Below, in pieces: positions 1 through 10,100 of a stretch of DNA of 18,259 nt. The notes beneath the pieces were generated by a model, which saw only the letters and a program-made list of their open reading frames with translations, was not told the DNA's origin and did not search any database. The position numbers and the translations under genes are program-made. Within the stretch, counting starts at the first letter, position 1. Each line of letters begins with the position of its first letter. The stretch spans positions 1 through 18,259 of the forward strand of contig JASWJB010000540.1 in NCBI GenBank assembly GCA_032433595.1. Direction: 5' to 3'. The DNA is from Conoideocrella luteorostrata (taxonomy: Eukaryota; Ascomycota; Sordariomycetes; Hypocreales; Clavicipitaceae).

Positions 1-590
1 TATTATAATATATATATATATAAAGTAATAAAATATAATTATATATAATAAGTATTTATTATTTAATTTACTTTATAATTAATATAAATAATTAAAAATT
101 TCTTATTATAGCTTATATAATCTTAAGACTAACTAAGGACTATATTTTAAGAAACTTATAAATAAAGTAAAATAAAGTTATTTTATAAGTAATAAAATAA
201 TAACTTATTATTAATATTTATAGGAACTTTATTATATAAGCTATAAATAAATATAATATAATAACCTTAATAATAGCTATTTTAGGCTTTATTTATATAG
301 GCTTAATATAATAAGAAAATAAAAGGAAATAAAGTACTTACTTTATAGTAATAAGCTTATATAAAATTATATTAATACTTATAATAAAGGTAAGTAAAAA
401 AAATAAGTAAATAATATAAAGAAGTAACTTTTACTTAAAATAATTAATTACTAAGACTTATTTAATAAAGAAAAAGCTACTAAGCTATTACTATATTATA
501 ATAAGTTTAATTATTATATTTAATTATAATAGTAACTTAATAGGTTTAAACTAAGCTTATTATAAGTATTATTATATAATATACTAAGAG
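1..590 (+). pseudogene. pol: Element B1 pol relic, left piece (start of reverse transcriptase)
   Basis: This is the upstream piece of a Ty3/gypsy polyprotein, cut at 590 by insertion of element A. In the frame whose codons start at positions 2 mod 3, codons 455-520 read D-L-F-N-K-E-K-A-T-K-L, then N-K-F-N-Y-Y-I. This matches the segment just before gypsy reverse transcriptase (family pattern: D-V-F-x-x-E-x-A-x-x-L-P-P-H-R, then D-x-x-I). Codons 539-589 continue towards the L-Y-N-x-x-R-E block that opens the RT domain and resumes at 11138. In-frame TAA and TAG codons fit CAA, CAG or TGG changed by RIP. The first ~400 bp should be protease-to-RT linker but shows no motif I can name. The element's gag and 5' LTR would lie left of the window. 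Confidence 0.72.
586..590. repeat. Target-site duplication of element A, left copy (AAGAG)
   Basis: The five bases AAGAG end exactly where the left LTR of element A begins (591). The same five bases follow the right LTR at 11137-11141. A 5-bp duplication is usual for gypsy integration. Removing one copy plus element A lets the B1 pol frame run through without a shift. Confidence 0.85.
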
Positions 591-867
591 TGTTACGTGC
601 TAGTTCTAGCACGTTACGTGCTAGATACAGCTAGTGGGATGCTAGACGTAACACGTTAGTTATCTATATTAGCTATAGTATTAGTATTATTAGTATTTAG
701 GTAAAGGAAAGCAAAAACAAAGCAATAATAAGTTAGATCTTAGATAGTTCTAAGGTAGTTATTCTTCTATTTACTAATAAGCAAGATTTAATCTTTTATA
801 AGTTAGATTTATTACATAAGTAACTAATATAGCCTACGTTAGATCTAGCTATTTATTTTACGCAATA
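591..867 (-). repeat. Element A LTR, left copy (3' LTR in element orientation)
   Basis: This 277-bp LTR aligns without gaps to 10860-11136. It begins TGTTACG and ends CGCAATA, the relic of a TG...CA end. All differences from the other LTR are transitions, about 36 by hand count. In the first ~160 bp this copy has the C or G; in the last ~60 bp it has the T or A. The left end is rich in palindromes: 595-603 pairs perfectly with 606-614, and 591-598 pairs with 646-653. A TATAAAAG box read on the minus strand lies at 793-800. Orientation follows the minus-strand pol and this box. Confidence 0.9.
793..800 (-). promoter_or_regulatory. TATA-like box in left LTR of element A
   Basis: TATAAAAG reads on the minus strand, unchanged at the matching place (11062-11069) in the other LTR. 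It lies about 70 bp inside the LTR's 5' end in element orientation, as expected for an LTR promoter. No activity is implied for this mutated copy. Confidence 0.45.
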
Positions 868-1390
868 AGTGCTATATAACACAAAAAGAAAATAACTATC
901 TTAGTTATATAAACACTAAACCTTACCCCCTTTATATTAACTTTATTAATTTAAAATATTTAAAATAACCTTATGCCTCTTATTATAAGTATAGTGTTAA
1001 ATCTATTTACCTATTTATTAATCTTAGCAGGGATAATATAGTGTTATTACTACTGCAAAAAATAAAAGTAATAAAGCAAAATCTAGCCTTAAAAATAATA
1101 GTAATAAAGCAAAAGTTATAAAAAATAAAAGTAATAAAGCAAAATCTAGCCTTAAAAATAATAGTAATTAAGCAAAAGTTTCTCTTAACTAAATTTAGCG
1201 TAGCCTTAATAGATTTTATTTATTATCTTAGTAAGTTTATTCTTAATTAAATAAAATTCTAATTATAAAATAAAATTCTAAGCATAAATAAAGCCTTAAT
1301 AGTATTATAGCATAAATAATTTTAAGTAGTTTAAAATCCTTATTAATTAATTAAGTTTTATACTTTTATTAGTTATATTTACCCTTTTTT
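868..1390. other. Element A sequence next to the 3' LTR; no clear gene
   Basis: This stretch lies between the last open region of element A and its 3' LTR. A purine run on the minus strand, AAAGGGGGTAAGG (about 921-933), looks like a polypurine tract. It sits about 53 bp from the LTR edge instead of touching it. A two-copy 63-bp tandem repeat lies at 1057-1181. Several CA and TG dinucleotides survive here, so this part was mutated less than the pol region. Confidence 0.5.
1057..1181 (+). repeat. Two-copy 63-bp tandem repeat (21 codons)
   Basis: Unit 1 is 1057-1119 and unit 2 starts at 1120. Over the compared bases they differ at one site, an A/T transversion near 1166. Each unit contains two related half-units ending in AGTAATAAAGCAAAA. 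The length is a multiple of three. The plus-strand frame from 1055 is open through both units until a TAA in unit 2 and gives a Lys/Asn/Ser-rich peptide (N-K-S-N-K-A-K-S-S-L type). The GCA triplets are unmutated. Whether it was ever translated is unknown. Confidence 0.75.
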
Positions 1391-1697
1391 TAAGCTATTT
1401 TTTTTTCTTATTATATTTTTTTTTCTTACTATTTTTTTTGCTTTTTCCTTAACTATATTATTAAACTTTAGTTACTTTGCTAGTGCCTTAGTTTATAGCA
1501 CTAATATTATTAATTTTCTCCTTATTTTTAACTATTTTTAAGCTAAAAATAGCGTTTTTTTAGTAATTAATAAAGATTAAGTAGTAAGTAACCTCTTTTG
1601 TTTTCCTTTTTAGTGATATTATTTAAGAGGCTTAAACTTATTATTATTAAATTCCTTTACTATATTATTAAGCTTATTAGTAAAAGTAAGAGAAGCT

Positions 1698-1913
1698 ATG
1701 CTTAGCTTAGCTAGCCCTAAAATTACCCCTAGGGATATTAATACTAATAGCATTAAAGCTAGTAGTATTTATATTAAAGTTATTCTTAAAAGGCTTAATA
1801 AAAGCATAAGAAATAGTATTACTCTTAAAGGGCTTAGTAAAAGCATAAGAGATAATATTATAAATAGCTTAGTAAGAAACTATAATATAATAGTTAAAAA
1901 TAGTAACCTTTAG
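1698..1913 (+). CDS. Small ATG-initiated open frame of doubtful coding value (71 aa)
   Basis: This is the only sizeable ATG-to-stop frame in the window. It lies antisense to element A. The frame is open further upstream, back to a TGA near 1613, about 99 codons in all. The peptide is Ser/Ile/Lys/Asn-rich with no domain I know. It contains an imperfect 13-residue duplication (L-K-R-L-N-K-S-I-R-N-S-I-T and L-K-G-L-S-K-S-I-R-D-N-I-I), encoded by 39-bp units starting at 1785 and 1824. After the stop, the same frame continues Lys/Thr/Asn-rich with only TAG and TAA interruptions. The opposite strand is also partly open here (around 1620-1760), so this may be a by-product of a mildly mutated minus-strand sequence. 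I see no ribosome or splice context that supports expression. Confidence 0.2.
   Translation: MLSLASPKITPRDINTNSIKASSIYIKVILKRLNKSIRNSITLKGLSKSIRDNIINSLVRNYNIIVKNSNL
1785..1862 (+). repeat. Imperfect 39-bp direct duplication
   Basis: The units start at 1785 and 1824 and share CTTAAA, GGCTTA and AAAAGCATAAGA blocks in the same order. The 39-bp length keeps the reading frame (13 codons). Most unit differences are A/G or C/T. Confidence 0.6.
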
Positions 1914-3375
1914 CCTAAGAGAGTTAAATATTAGTTTAAAAGCACTAAGGCTTAAGCTATAAACACTAAAAACTAAGCTAAGAATACTAAGGTTAATGCT
2001 AAAAAAAGTAATATTTATTATTATTTTATTTTTATTTTTTATATATTTTTAAGAGTAAAAGTATAGTTTTTTTAAGTATTTTTTAGTAAAGTAACCTTTT
2101 ATTTTAATTCTTATAGCTTAATATATAATATTTTTATATTTTTTTTTACTAAAACTATTAATAAAAATATATTCTTAGTTACTTAATTATATTTTATAAA
2201 TATATTATTTAGTTTTACTTTATTTATAGCTAGTTTTAACTTTTCTTATTATATTATTAATTTATTAGTTTTTATTACTAATTTCTTAAGGTAATACTAA
2301 ATATTATTCTTATAAGTATTAAATAGTTTAAAACTTATATAAGTATTATTATAAATAATAATATTTTTAAGCTTTTTTATAAGGTAATTAACCTTTTTTC
2401 TTAATATCCTAAGGGCTTTACTATATTTATATACTATAGTGTTATTAATTCTAGTTATTTCTTTAGTAAGAATAGTTATAATTTACTATAAATTAGCTTA
2501 TTTAATAGTAAAAAGGTAGTTACTTATAGTTTTATTAAGTGCGCTATATAGCTATAAGAAATAAAATACTAAAACCTTCTCTTATAATAATAAAGCTACT
2601 AAAGATATTATATAAATAACCTTTTTATAGTTTTTAAGGTAATTACCTTTTATAAATATAATTATAGTATTTTTAGTTTTATTTTTAGCTTATTAAGTTA
2701 TACTTATTTTAAATAAAGTAAGTAAGTAAATTAGCTTATGTTTTTTATTACTAGCTTTAGCCTTTTTCTTAGTGTTTTTATCTTATATTATATACTCTTT
2801 ATTTATTTTTTATAATAACTTATATTTATATATAATAATAAGTATAGTTATATACTATAGTAAATATAAAAAGTTTTCTAAAATAACACTTTTCTTAAAC
2901 TTATTTAGTAATACCTTATAAATAATAAATTTTAATATATAAGTATAAAGTATATTTTATATTATTTATTTATTCTTTTTATTATATTAGTAAACCTTAA
3001 AGGTTTTTTTATTAAAATTAATAAGAAGTTATTATAAAAGGTTATAAATATATTTAGTATATTCTTAGTAACTTAAGCTACCTTTTATTCTTATAATATT
3101 ATAGTTATTACTAAGTTAAGTAGCTAGTTTACTAAATCTTATAGTAATATAAAAAAGAGTAACTTTATAAGAATTAGTATTATTATTAAAAGAATTATAG
3201 TAAGTTTTATATTTTATTTTATTAGTGCTTTTATTATTCTTAAGGCTAGTTTCTTTTTTATTAAATTTTTCTTTATTAAATTTATTAAGGATTTAAATAA
3301 AGGTAGCTTATTTTTTTTTTTAGTATTAATAGTTTTAGTATTAATAGCCTTAAATCCCTTTTTATATTTAATAGA

Positions 3376-3495
3376 ATTATTTTAAGTAATTAATTTCTTC
3401 TTTAAAGTATCTTAGTTAATTAATTCCTTCTTAGGAGTAGCCTTATTTACTAAGTTTTTCTTAAGATTAACTATATTTACTAAGTCCTTCTTAAG
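3376..3495 (-). repeat. Four tandem 30-bp units encoding a 10-residue repeat
   Basis: Read on the minus strand, units at 3495-3466, 3465-3436, 3435-3406 and 3405-3376 encode L-K-K-D-L-V-N-I-V-N, L-K-K-N-L-V-N-K-A-T, P-K-K-E-L-I-N-stop-D-T and L-K-K-K-L-I-T-stop-N-N. The fixed x-K-K-x-L-[VI] core with 10-residue spacing looks like a helical or coiled-coil repeat. It lies inside the unexplained open region after the integrase. Confidence 0.7.
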
Positions 3496-3699
3496 ATTAG
3501 CTATTTTCTTTATATAAGTATTATTATTAATTCCTAAAGCTACTAAGTTTAGGTTTTTAAGAGAAGCCTTTATATTATTTAGCACTAAAATTAAATTATT
3601 TATAATTAAATTATTAATAATTAAATTCTTTATAGCTATGCTTATTATTAAATTAAAAGCAAGGATTTTAATAATAAACTTTAATATAAACTAGCTAAT

Positions 3700-4700
3700 A
3701 ATTAATATAAAGTATAAGGAAAAGCTTATATATTACTATAATAATATAATTTTAATAAGGAATTACTTATATTAATAATAAAAGGCTAATTATAATAATA
3801 AAGTTATTATAAGTATTACTTAATAAGGTTATAAAGTAAGGGTTTAAAGTAATTAAAAAGTAAAAATATAAAGTAAGCCCTTAGCTATAAGTAGTAAATA
3901 TATATACTATAACTTAAATAACCTTAAGTACTTATATTATTAATCTTAGTGTTTAGTTACTTACTTTTAATAATCTTTATCTTAATTAATTAAATATTAG
4001 TTTTAATACTTATTAACTATTTCTTTAGTATTTTTATATAAGTTAAATTTAATAATTTATTAGTTATTTTTAGTAATAAATCCTTTTTATTTAACTAAAA
4101 ACTTAATTTAAGGTTTATTTTTGCCTTATTTATACTTAATTTAGTAAGTTATAATATATTTAATTTCCTAGTAATTTATAGTTTTTTTTTCTTTAAGAGT
4201 AATAAGTAATAGTAAAGGTATTAATCTTATAAAAGAGTCTAAACCTTAGGTAAGTTTCTAGAGATATATAGCTAATATTATTAAATATACTCTTAATTTA
4301 CTAGGAAAGTTAAGTTTATATACTAATAAGTTAATTTTTTTAAGTACTTTATAGAGTTTAGCTTTATTAAGTAATTATTTCTTCTTAGGTTTACTAGGTA
4401 AGTAGTATTCTTTATATAGTTATAAATATACTATATCTTTTATATTAATATTAATAAGTTTATATTTATTATTATATTATATTTTAGTAAAAGCTATAGC
4501 TATAGTAATTATAAGCTATACTTTATACTAGAATATTTTATAAAATATAATAATATTAGTTATATTTAATTTAATATTAAATATAGTTTTTAAAGAGATT
4601 AAATTAATAATACTTAATAGTTTAAACTTATATAATAGCTTATTTAAGGCTATTTTAATACTTATAGCCTTAGTATTATTAAAATAACACTAAAGCACTA
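3700..4700 (-). pseudogene. Element A pol C-terminal tail, unresolved
   Basis: This stretch follows the last integrase core motif (about 4800). The minus strand stays A-rich and partly open, for example codons reading N-K-K-D-L-L-L-K-I and then L-T-Y-I-K-I near 4030-3970. This is the expected place for the integrase C-terminal domain and possibly a chromodomain, but I could not identify either. About 3700-3900 shows nothing I can name and may be the gap before the next open region. Confidence 0.3.
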
Positions 4701-5340
4701 AAAGTATTTTATTTTAAGTTATATTTAGGTTAATTATAGTATAAAATTAAATTATAACCTTAATTATTTAATTCTTTTATTTTATAAAACTATTTATTTA
4801 TAGGTAATATACTATAGCTATAAGGAATTTAATATTAAGTTAGTTAAATATAGCTTTTTAAATATTAAATATAAACTTTAAATCTTTATTATTAATAATT
4901 TATTATAATATACCTTAGTTAAATATATATAACCCTTTAAGTAGTAAGGCTACTTATAATTCTACTAAATATATTATATAACTTACTAAAAGTATTATAT
5001 ATTTTAAGAATATATAATTTATAAAGTATAATATATTAAGGGCTAAGTATTTTAGCATAGCTTATATTATGCCTTTAGCCTTAATTTTAGGTAAATCTAT
5101 AATAAAGTTAAGTAATATTATATAAAATAAAGTAAGATTTACTTATATAAATTAGAGTTCTTTTAGTAGCTTTTGCTTATTAATTATATTTTCCTTATAT
5201 ACTATATAATAAGCTATAAATTCTTAAATTTAACTACTTATTTATAGAATACTAATAAACTATAATTTTATTACTATTTAAGTAATTCTAAAATAATATT
5301 AATTATTATAAACTACTTTTAAGATAGTTTTAACTATTAA
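4700..5340 (-). pseudogene. pol: Element A integrase domain relic
   Basis: This is a gypsy-type DDE integrase on the minus strand. Going 5' to 3' in the element: the zinc-binding region ends in a K-Q-K-L-L-K-E-L segment (around 5120), matching the family's Q-G-L-L-x-P-L linker. The catalytic core begins N-F-I-I-D-L-P-K (5109 downwards), the relic of D-F-I-T-D-L-P with the first catalytic Asp now AAC. A G-I-x-x-x-I-I-x-x-x-D-x-K-F-I segment lies around 4915-4865. A Y-x-(stop)-I-N-S-x-x-K relic of Y-H-P-Q-T-D-G-Q-x-E starts at 4806. The changed residues are explained by G-to-A or C-to-T. The frame (first base 0 mod 3) differs from that of RT, so at least one indel separates them. Confidence 0.7.
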
Positions 5341-5599
5341 GCTTAAAATATATAATTTATATATTTTATTAATTATAATATAATAAAGTAAGCTATTTTT
5401 ATATAAATTTTATTTATATAATAGTATTTTTAGTCTTTTTATATTTCTATATATATATTATTTTTCTTAGAATACCTTAATTATAGCTATAATTTAGCTA
5501 AGTTTAATATTATATTTATAGCCTTTAATAATTCCTATTTTAAATCCCTTATTAATTACTATTATACTTATTATTTTATTAAAAAAGTATATACTTATA

Positions 5600-7150
5600 T
5601 TAAGCTTATTAAATTAACTTCCTTTTATAGCTTATTTATAGCTAAGCTTAATAAGGAGTTATAATAATATATTAAGTATTATATTAAGTATTCCTAGGAT
5701 ATAAAAAATCTTAAGGTTAAATTAAGATAAGTAATTAAAGACTTTAGTAAGTTTAAGGTTAGCCTTATTAAGGTTTATAGTGTTTAAAAAGGTATATTTA
5801 ATAATACTTTTAGCTAATAAGTAATTTATAATAATATTAATAATTAATTAGTTTAATTAAACTATTTTTTTAAGTTTTTTAATACCTTATATTATTATAA
5901 TTACCTTTACTTCTATAGATTTATATTATTCTTTAATAACTAAGGTTAACCTTAAAAGGAATAAAATTAGCTTTAATTTCTTAAGTTTAATATCTTTTCT
6001 TAATATATTAATTTTATTTTATTTCTTATATAATTAAAATATATATAAGCTAAACCCTTCTTTATAAGTATTAATTTTAAAAAAAAGTAGTTTTTTTAAA
6101 TTATAATAATATAAAATAAGCTTTTTACTAAGTAATATTTTTATTTCTTAAAAGGCTTAAATCTCTTTTTTATTAAGAATAAATATTATTTATTATATTT
6201 TTTACTTTCTTATAAGTTTAAAAAGTCTTATAAAAATACTTTTTTTTTTTAAGTTTATTATAAAAGCTATATTTTTTACTCTTAAAGAGATTAAATTTAT
6301 AAATTAAACTAAGGGATTTTTTTCTATAAAAATTTAGCTATTTTAATAAAGGTTTTAAGTAATAATAAGTTATTTAGGAATTTTATTTTACTAAAAGCCT
6401 TAATTTAGTTTAGTATATTAATAATTCTTTTATTATTTATAATAAAACTTAATAATTAAATAGTAAAATAACTAATAAATAACTTTTTAGCTTTAATTAT
6501 TAGCTTATTTTCTTTAATAATATAGAAAACTACTATAAAATACTTAAGATAATTCTTTAAATTATTAGAAAAGATAATTATATTATTAATATAAATATAT
6601 ATAAAGTTCTTATAGTCTTTAAATAGCTAGTTTATATATTATTAAGCATAAGCTAGTATATTCTTAAACCCTATAAGGGCTATATTTAATACTTTAAGGC
6701 CTCTTTTTAATATTACTATTATTTTATTTTAATATACTTAGAAAATAAGTAATTAATAAAAGAAACTAGATTTATTAAATATAAAATAATACTTTTTACT
6801 ATAAGTGTTTCTTATAATATTAAATTAGTTTAGTAAAGAGTAAATATTAAGTATTATTAAGCTATTTATAAGTTTTATATTAATAATAACTCTTTCTTTT
6901 ATTAAGTTACCTTTGCCTTTTTATATAATAAATACTAAGTAAGTAATTAGTATTAAGTTATTTAAATATAATATTTTTTTATTTATATATAGTTTATTAT
7001 AAACTTTATTTAGTTTTTATTAATCTTTAATACTAAAAGAGTAAAATTAAATTATTTTATATTAGTTTTACTATTCTTTTATAAAGTTAATCCTTATTCC
7101 TTAGTTTTTTAGTATAAGGATAATACCTTTATTATAATAAATATTAAATT
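5600..7150 (-). pseudogene. pol: Element A reverse transcriptase and RNase H relic
   Basis: This RNA-dependent DNA polymerase copied the element's transcript. Minus-strand codons give R-V-I-I-N-I-K-L-I-N (around 6895), S-S-F-F-Y-Q-L (around 6735), A-L-I-G-F-K-N (around 6665) and the catalytic box Y-I-N-N at 6593-6582, the relic of Y-V-D-D with both GAT/GAC codons changed to AAT. Next come I-I-I-F-S-N-N-L-K-N-Y-L, then L-L-S-F-I-I-N-N-K-x-I and I-K-A-F-S-K-I, then a K-F-L-N-N-L-L-x-L-x-x-F-I segment, the RT-to-RNase H connection of fungal gypsy elements. The RNase H part (about 6300-5600) follows by position, but I did not see its catalytic residues. The frame is steady from about 7140 to 6330. 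Confidence 0.8.
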
Positions 7151-10100
7151 TATTACTTAAAGCCTTAAATTAAGCTATAGTATTATTATTAATTACTATA
7201 ATATAAATACTATATTAGTTAAGAGTATATATAATATCTTTAGGGTAAGATATTTTATATAATAAAAGCTTATAATTAATATCTTAAGGGTTTAGTTTAT
7301 TCTCTTTATTATTAGTGTTTTCTTTTGCTTACTTTGCCTTTTTAGCAAAAATATTCTTTATAAAATATATAGTATAAGCATTAATATCCTTAATTTTTTA
7401 ATTAGTTTTAAATAGCTATATATCTTTAAGAAAAGCTATTTTTTAACCTTTTATAATTTTAAGGGTTTTACTTATTTTATTATAAGTAATAAGGGTTTTA
7501 TTACTATTTTCTTCTATAATTATATTTACTATACTATTAATAATACTATAAGTATAGAGTATATTAATAATAGCCTTATAGTTTAATTCCTTTTAAGTTA
7601 TAAGTATTATTATACTTTAATTAAGTAAAACCTTTATTATATATATTATTATAACTTTTTTATATAAAATATACTTAAGTTATTTAAATATCTTAGCTTT
7701 AATAAATATATTATAAATAAAGCAGAAAATAACTTATAAATAAATAAAGTTAATTTTTACTTTATATTTATATAAAAAGTTAGTTTTTAATAGTAATTTT
7801 AAGCTTAAATTTTATATTATATTTACTATTATTATAAAGTAATTAGTAATTTTTATTCCTTATATAATTCTAAGTATATAAAAGTTAAAAGTTACTATTT
7901 TTATAATAATAAATATTAACTATACTTTTTTTATTAATTTAGGCTTTTATTTCCCTTATTTAATATTAATTTTATACTAAAGAAGCTAGTTTTTATTAGC
8001 TAAAATAAAGGAAGTTTTTATATTAAGGTAAATAATATAAGTATCCCTTTTATTATAAAACCTAAGTAATACTTATAAGTAAGAATTTATAGTTTAATAG
8101 TTAATTTTAACTTCTTATAGTTAAGGTATAGCTTTTACTATTTATTTTATAATTAATCTTAATATATTATAGGTTCTTAGTTAAATAATAGTATTTTTAT
8201 TATTAAAGTATATATACTTAACCTTTTCTTTTTATAGTTTTATAAAGTAAGCTTTAGTAAAGTTAGTTTTATTCTTAAATTTATTATTATTATTTTAATT
8301 ATTATATTTCTCTCCCTTTTTAATAAAAAAGTATTCTTTAGCCTTTAAGTAAGCTTTATATATTTTATAGTTAAAATTATCTTTATATATTATAATATAT
8401 ATATATAAAGGGTCTTAGCTTTATAGCTAATATTATCTATAGAATCTTTAGGCTTATAGTTAGTCTTAATTTTATTAATTTTATTAATACTAGGGCTAAT
8501 CCTTATAGTATTTATTTTATTTTAGTTAAAAGTTATTATTCTTATTAATCCCTTTTATTAATAGCTTTAGTAAATCCTCTTATTATTTAGTTTATTCTAG
8601 CTAACTTAGTAATAGCTATTACTAATTTTAAGGTAACTATAGCTATCTATAAAACCTTAAGTTCTTTTCGCAAAAGTCTTAATTTTAATAATAATTTTAG
8701 TACCTTAAACTAAGTTTTTAATTATAATTATTATTATATTAATTCTTATAGTTTTAATAAAGTTAATTCTAGTTTTAACTAAAGTATAGCTTATTTTAGT
8801 GTATATTAATTTAATTATTCCCCTTTTTATTATTATTAAAGTTATTAATAATATAATAAGCTTTAGTAAGTTTAGTGCTTTTTCTTACTTTATAGGGGTT
8901 TTTTTTAGATTTAATTATTTCTTATAAGCCTTACTTTTTATCTTTAATTATAATAATATATTTTAATTTATTATCTTTTATAATAAGTTTTAAATATTAA
9001 ATATATAATTTTAAATTAAGCTTTTATTAAAGTTAAACTAATAATTACTTATTAATTTATTCTTTATTTATTTTAGTATATTAAAATACTTTAAATATAA
9101 AATCTTATAATAAAGTATTACTTATTATATTTTTCTTAGTAAATTTAGCTTTATTTAACTAATTAATAGCTTTTTTTATTAATATATTAAACTCCTTTTA
9201 TATAGTATTAAATATAATAAGTATAAAGTTAAAAATATATTTCTTTTTTACTTTATTAAAGTATTAATAATATTAAATAAAGGCTTTTCCCTTAAATAAG
9301 TTTTATATATAAAGTTTAATAAATACTTATTTATTAAAACTAGCTTAATTTAAGTAGTTTTAAATAGCTTAAATTTATAATTTAATATTATAAAAAACTA
9401 TTTATTTTCCTTTATATATAATAAAAGCTTATTTATTATTATTTTATTTTATTTTAGGATAAAAGTATTTTATATTTACTATTTTTTATATAGAATTTAT
9501 TAAAGTTAATAATAGCTTTTCTTAGTATAAAAAAGGTTTTTTAAGTAATAAATATTAATAATAATTTAAGTTTAAGGGTAGCTAGCTTTATTTTAAATTA
9601 AGGCTATAGTTATTATTTAATTAATTTTATTTTAATATAAAAAGAAATTAAAAATATATAAGTTAAGGTTTTTATAATCCTTAAAAGTTTCCTTATTATA
9701 AATATAATTAACTTAGTATTAGCGCTATTAAAGTAATATAGCGTTAACTATATAGGTTTTTATTATTAAAGTGCTAAAACTATATTAAATAATTTTATAG
9801 GTTACCTTTTAGTATTAGTCTTAGTCTTTATTATTTTAGTATTTAGTATTATAGTAAATAAGGCTATATTTATCTTAGCTAGTATAAGTATTAACTTAGG
9901 TAAAAGTTTTCTTTAAATAAAAACTAAGTATAACTATATAAGTTTTAGTATTAAATTAATAAATTAAGCTATTAGTTTTATTCTTCCTAAAGTAATAGTT
10001 AGCTTTTCTTATTTAAAGCCTTAAAAATTATAGCTTTTAAATTTAAAGCTAAATTCTATTATTATTTATCTTAATTAAGGGTTAATTAAAGTAGTTTTAT

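Larger units (their letters stand above)
1390..3690 (-). pseudogene. Extra minus-strand open region downstream of element A integrase
   Basis: I do not recognise this gene. On the minus strand the frame starting at 3690 is fully open for 92 codons (to 3415). It then continues to about 1980 interrupted only by TAA and TAG, the stops RIP makes from CAA, CAG and TGG. The first part is helical and Lys/Leu-rich, with a 10-residue repeat (3376-3495). The middle is rich in Lys, Leu, Gln and Tyr. Around 1400-1480 a Lys-rich stretch reads on the same strand but the frame link is uncertain. It follows pol on the same strand, where a third ORF is unusual for fungal gypsy elements. It could be a gag-like coiled-coil protein, a captured gene, or part of another nested element. 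No start codon can be assigned, since ATG tends to become ATA under RIP. Confidence 0.4.

Noticed and set aside
1..60. AT dinucleotide runs as origins or regulatory sites
   Set aside because: Runs of TA are expected everywhere in RIP-mutated DNA and carry no specific signal here.
8290..8350. A gag zinc knuckle in element A
   Set aside because: The surrounding peptide is gag-like, but the Cys and His positions do not fit at codon level. I kept only a low-confidence gag region.
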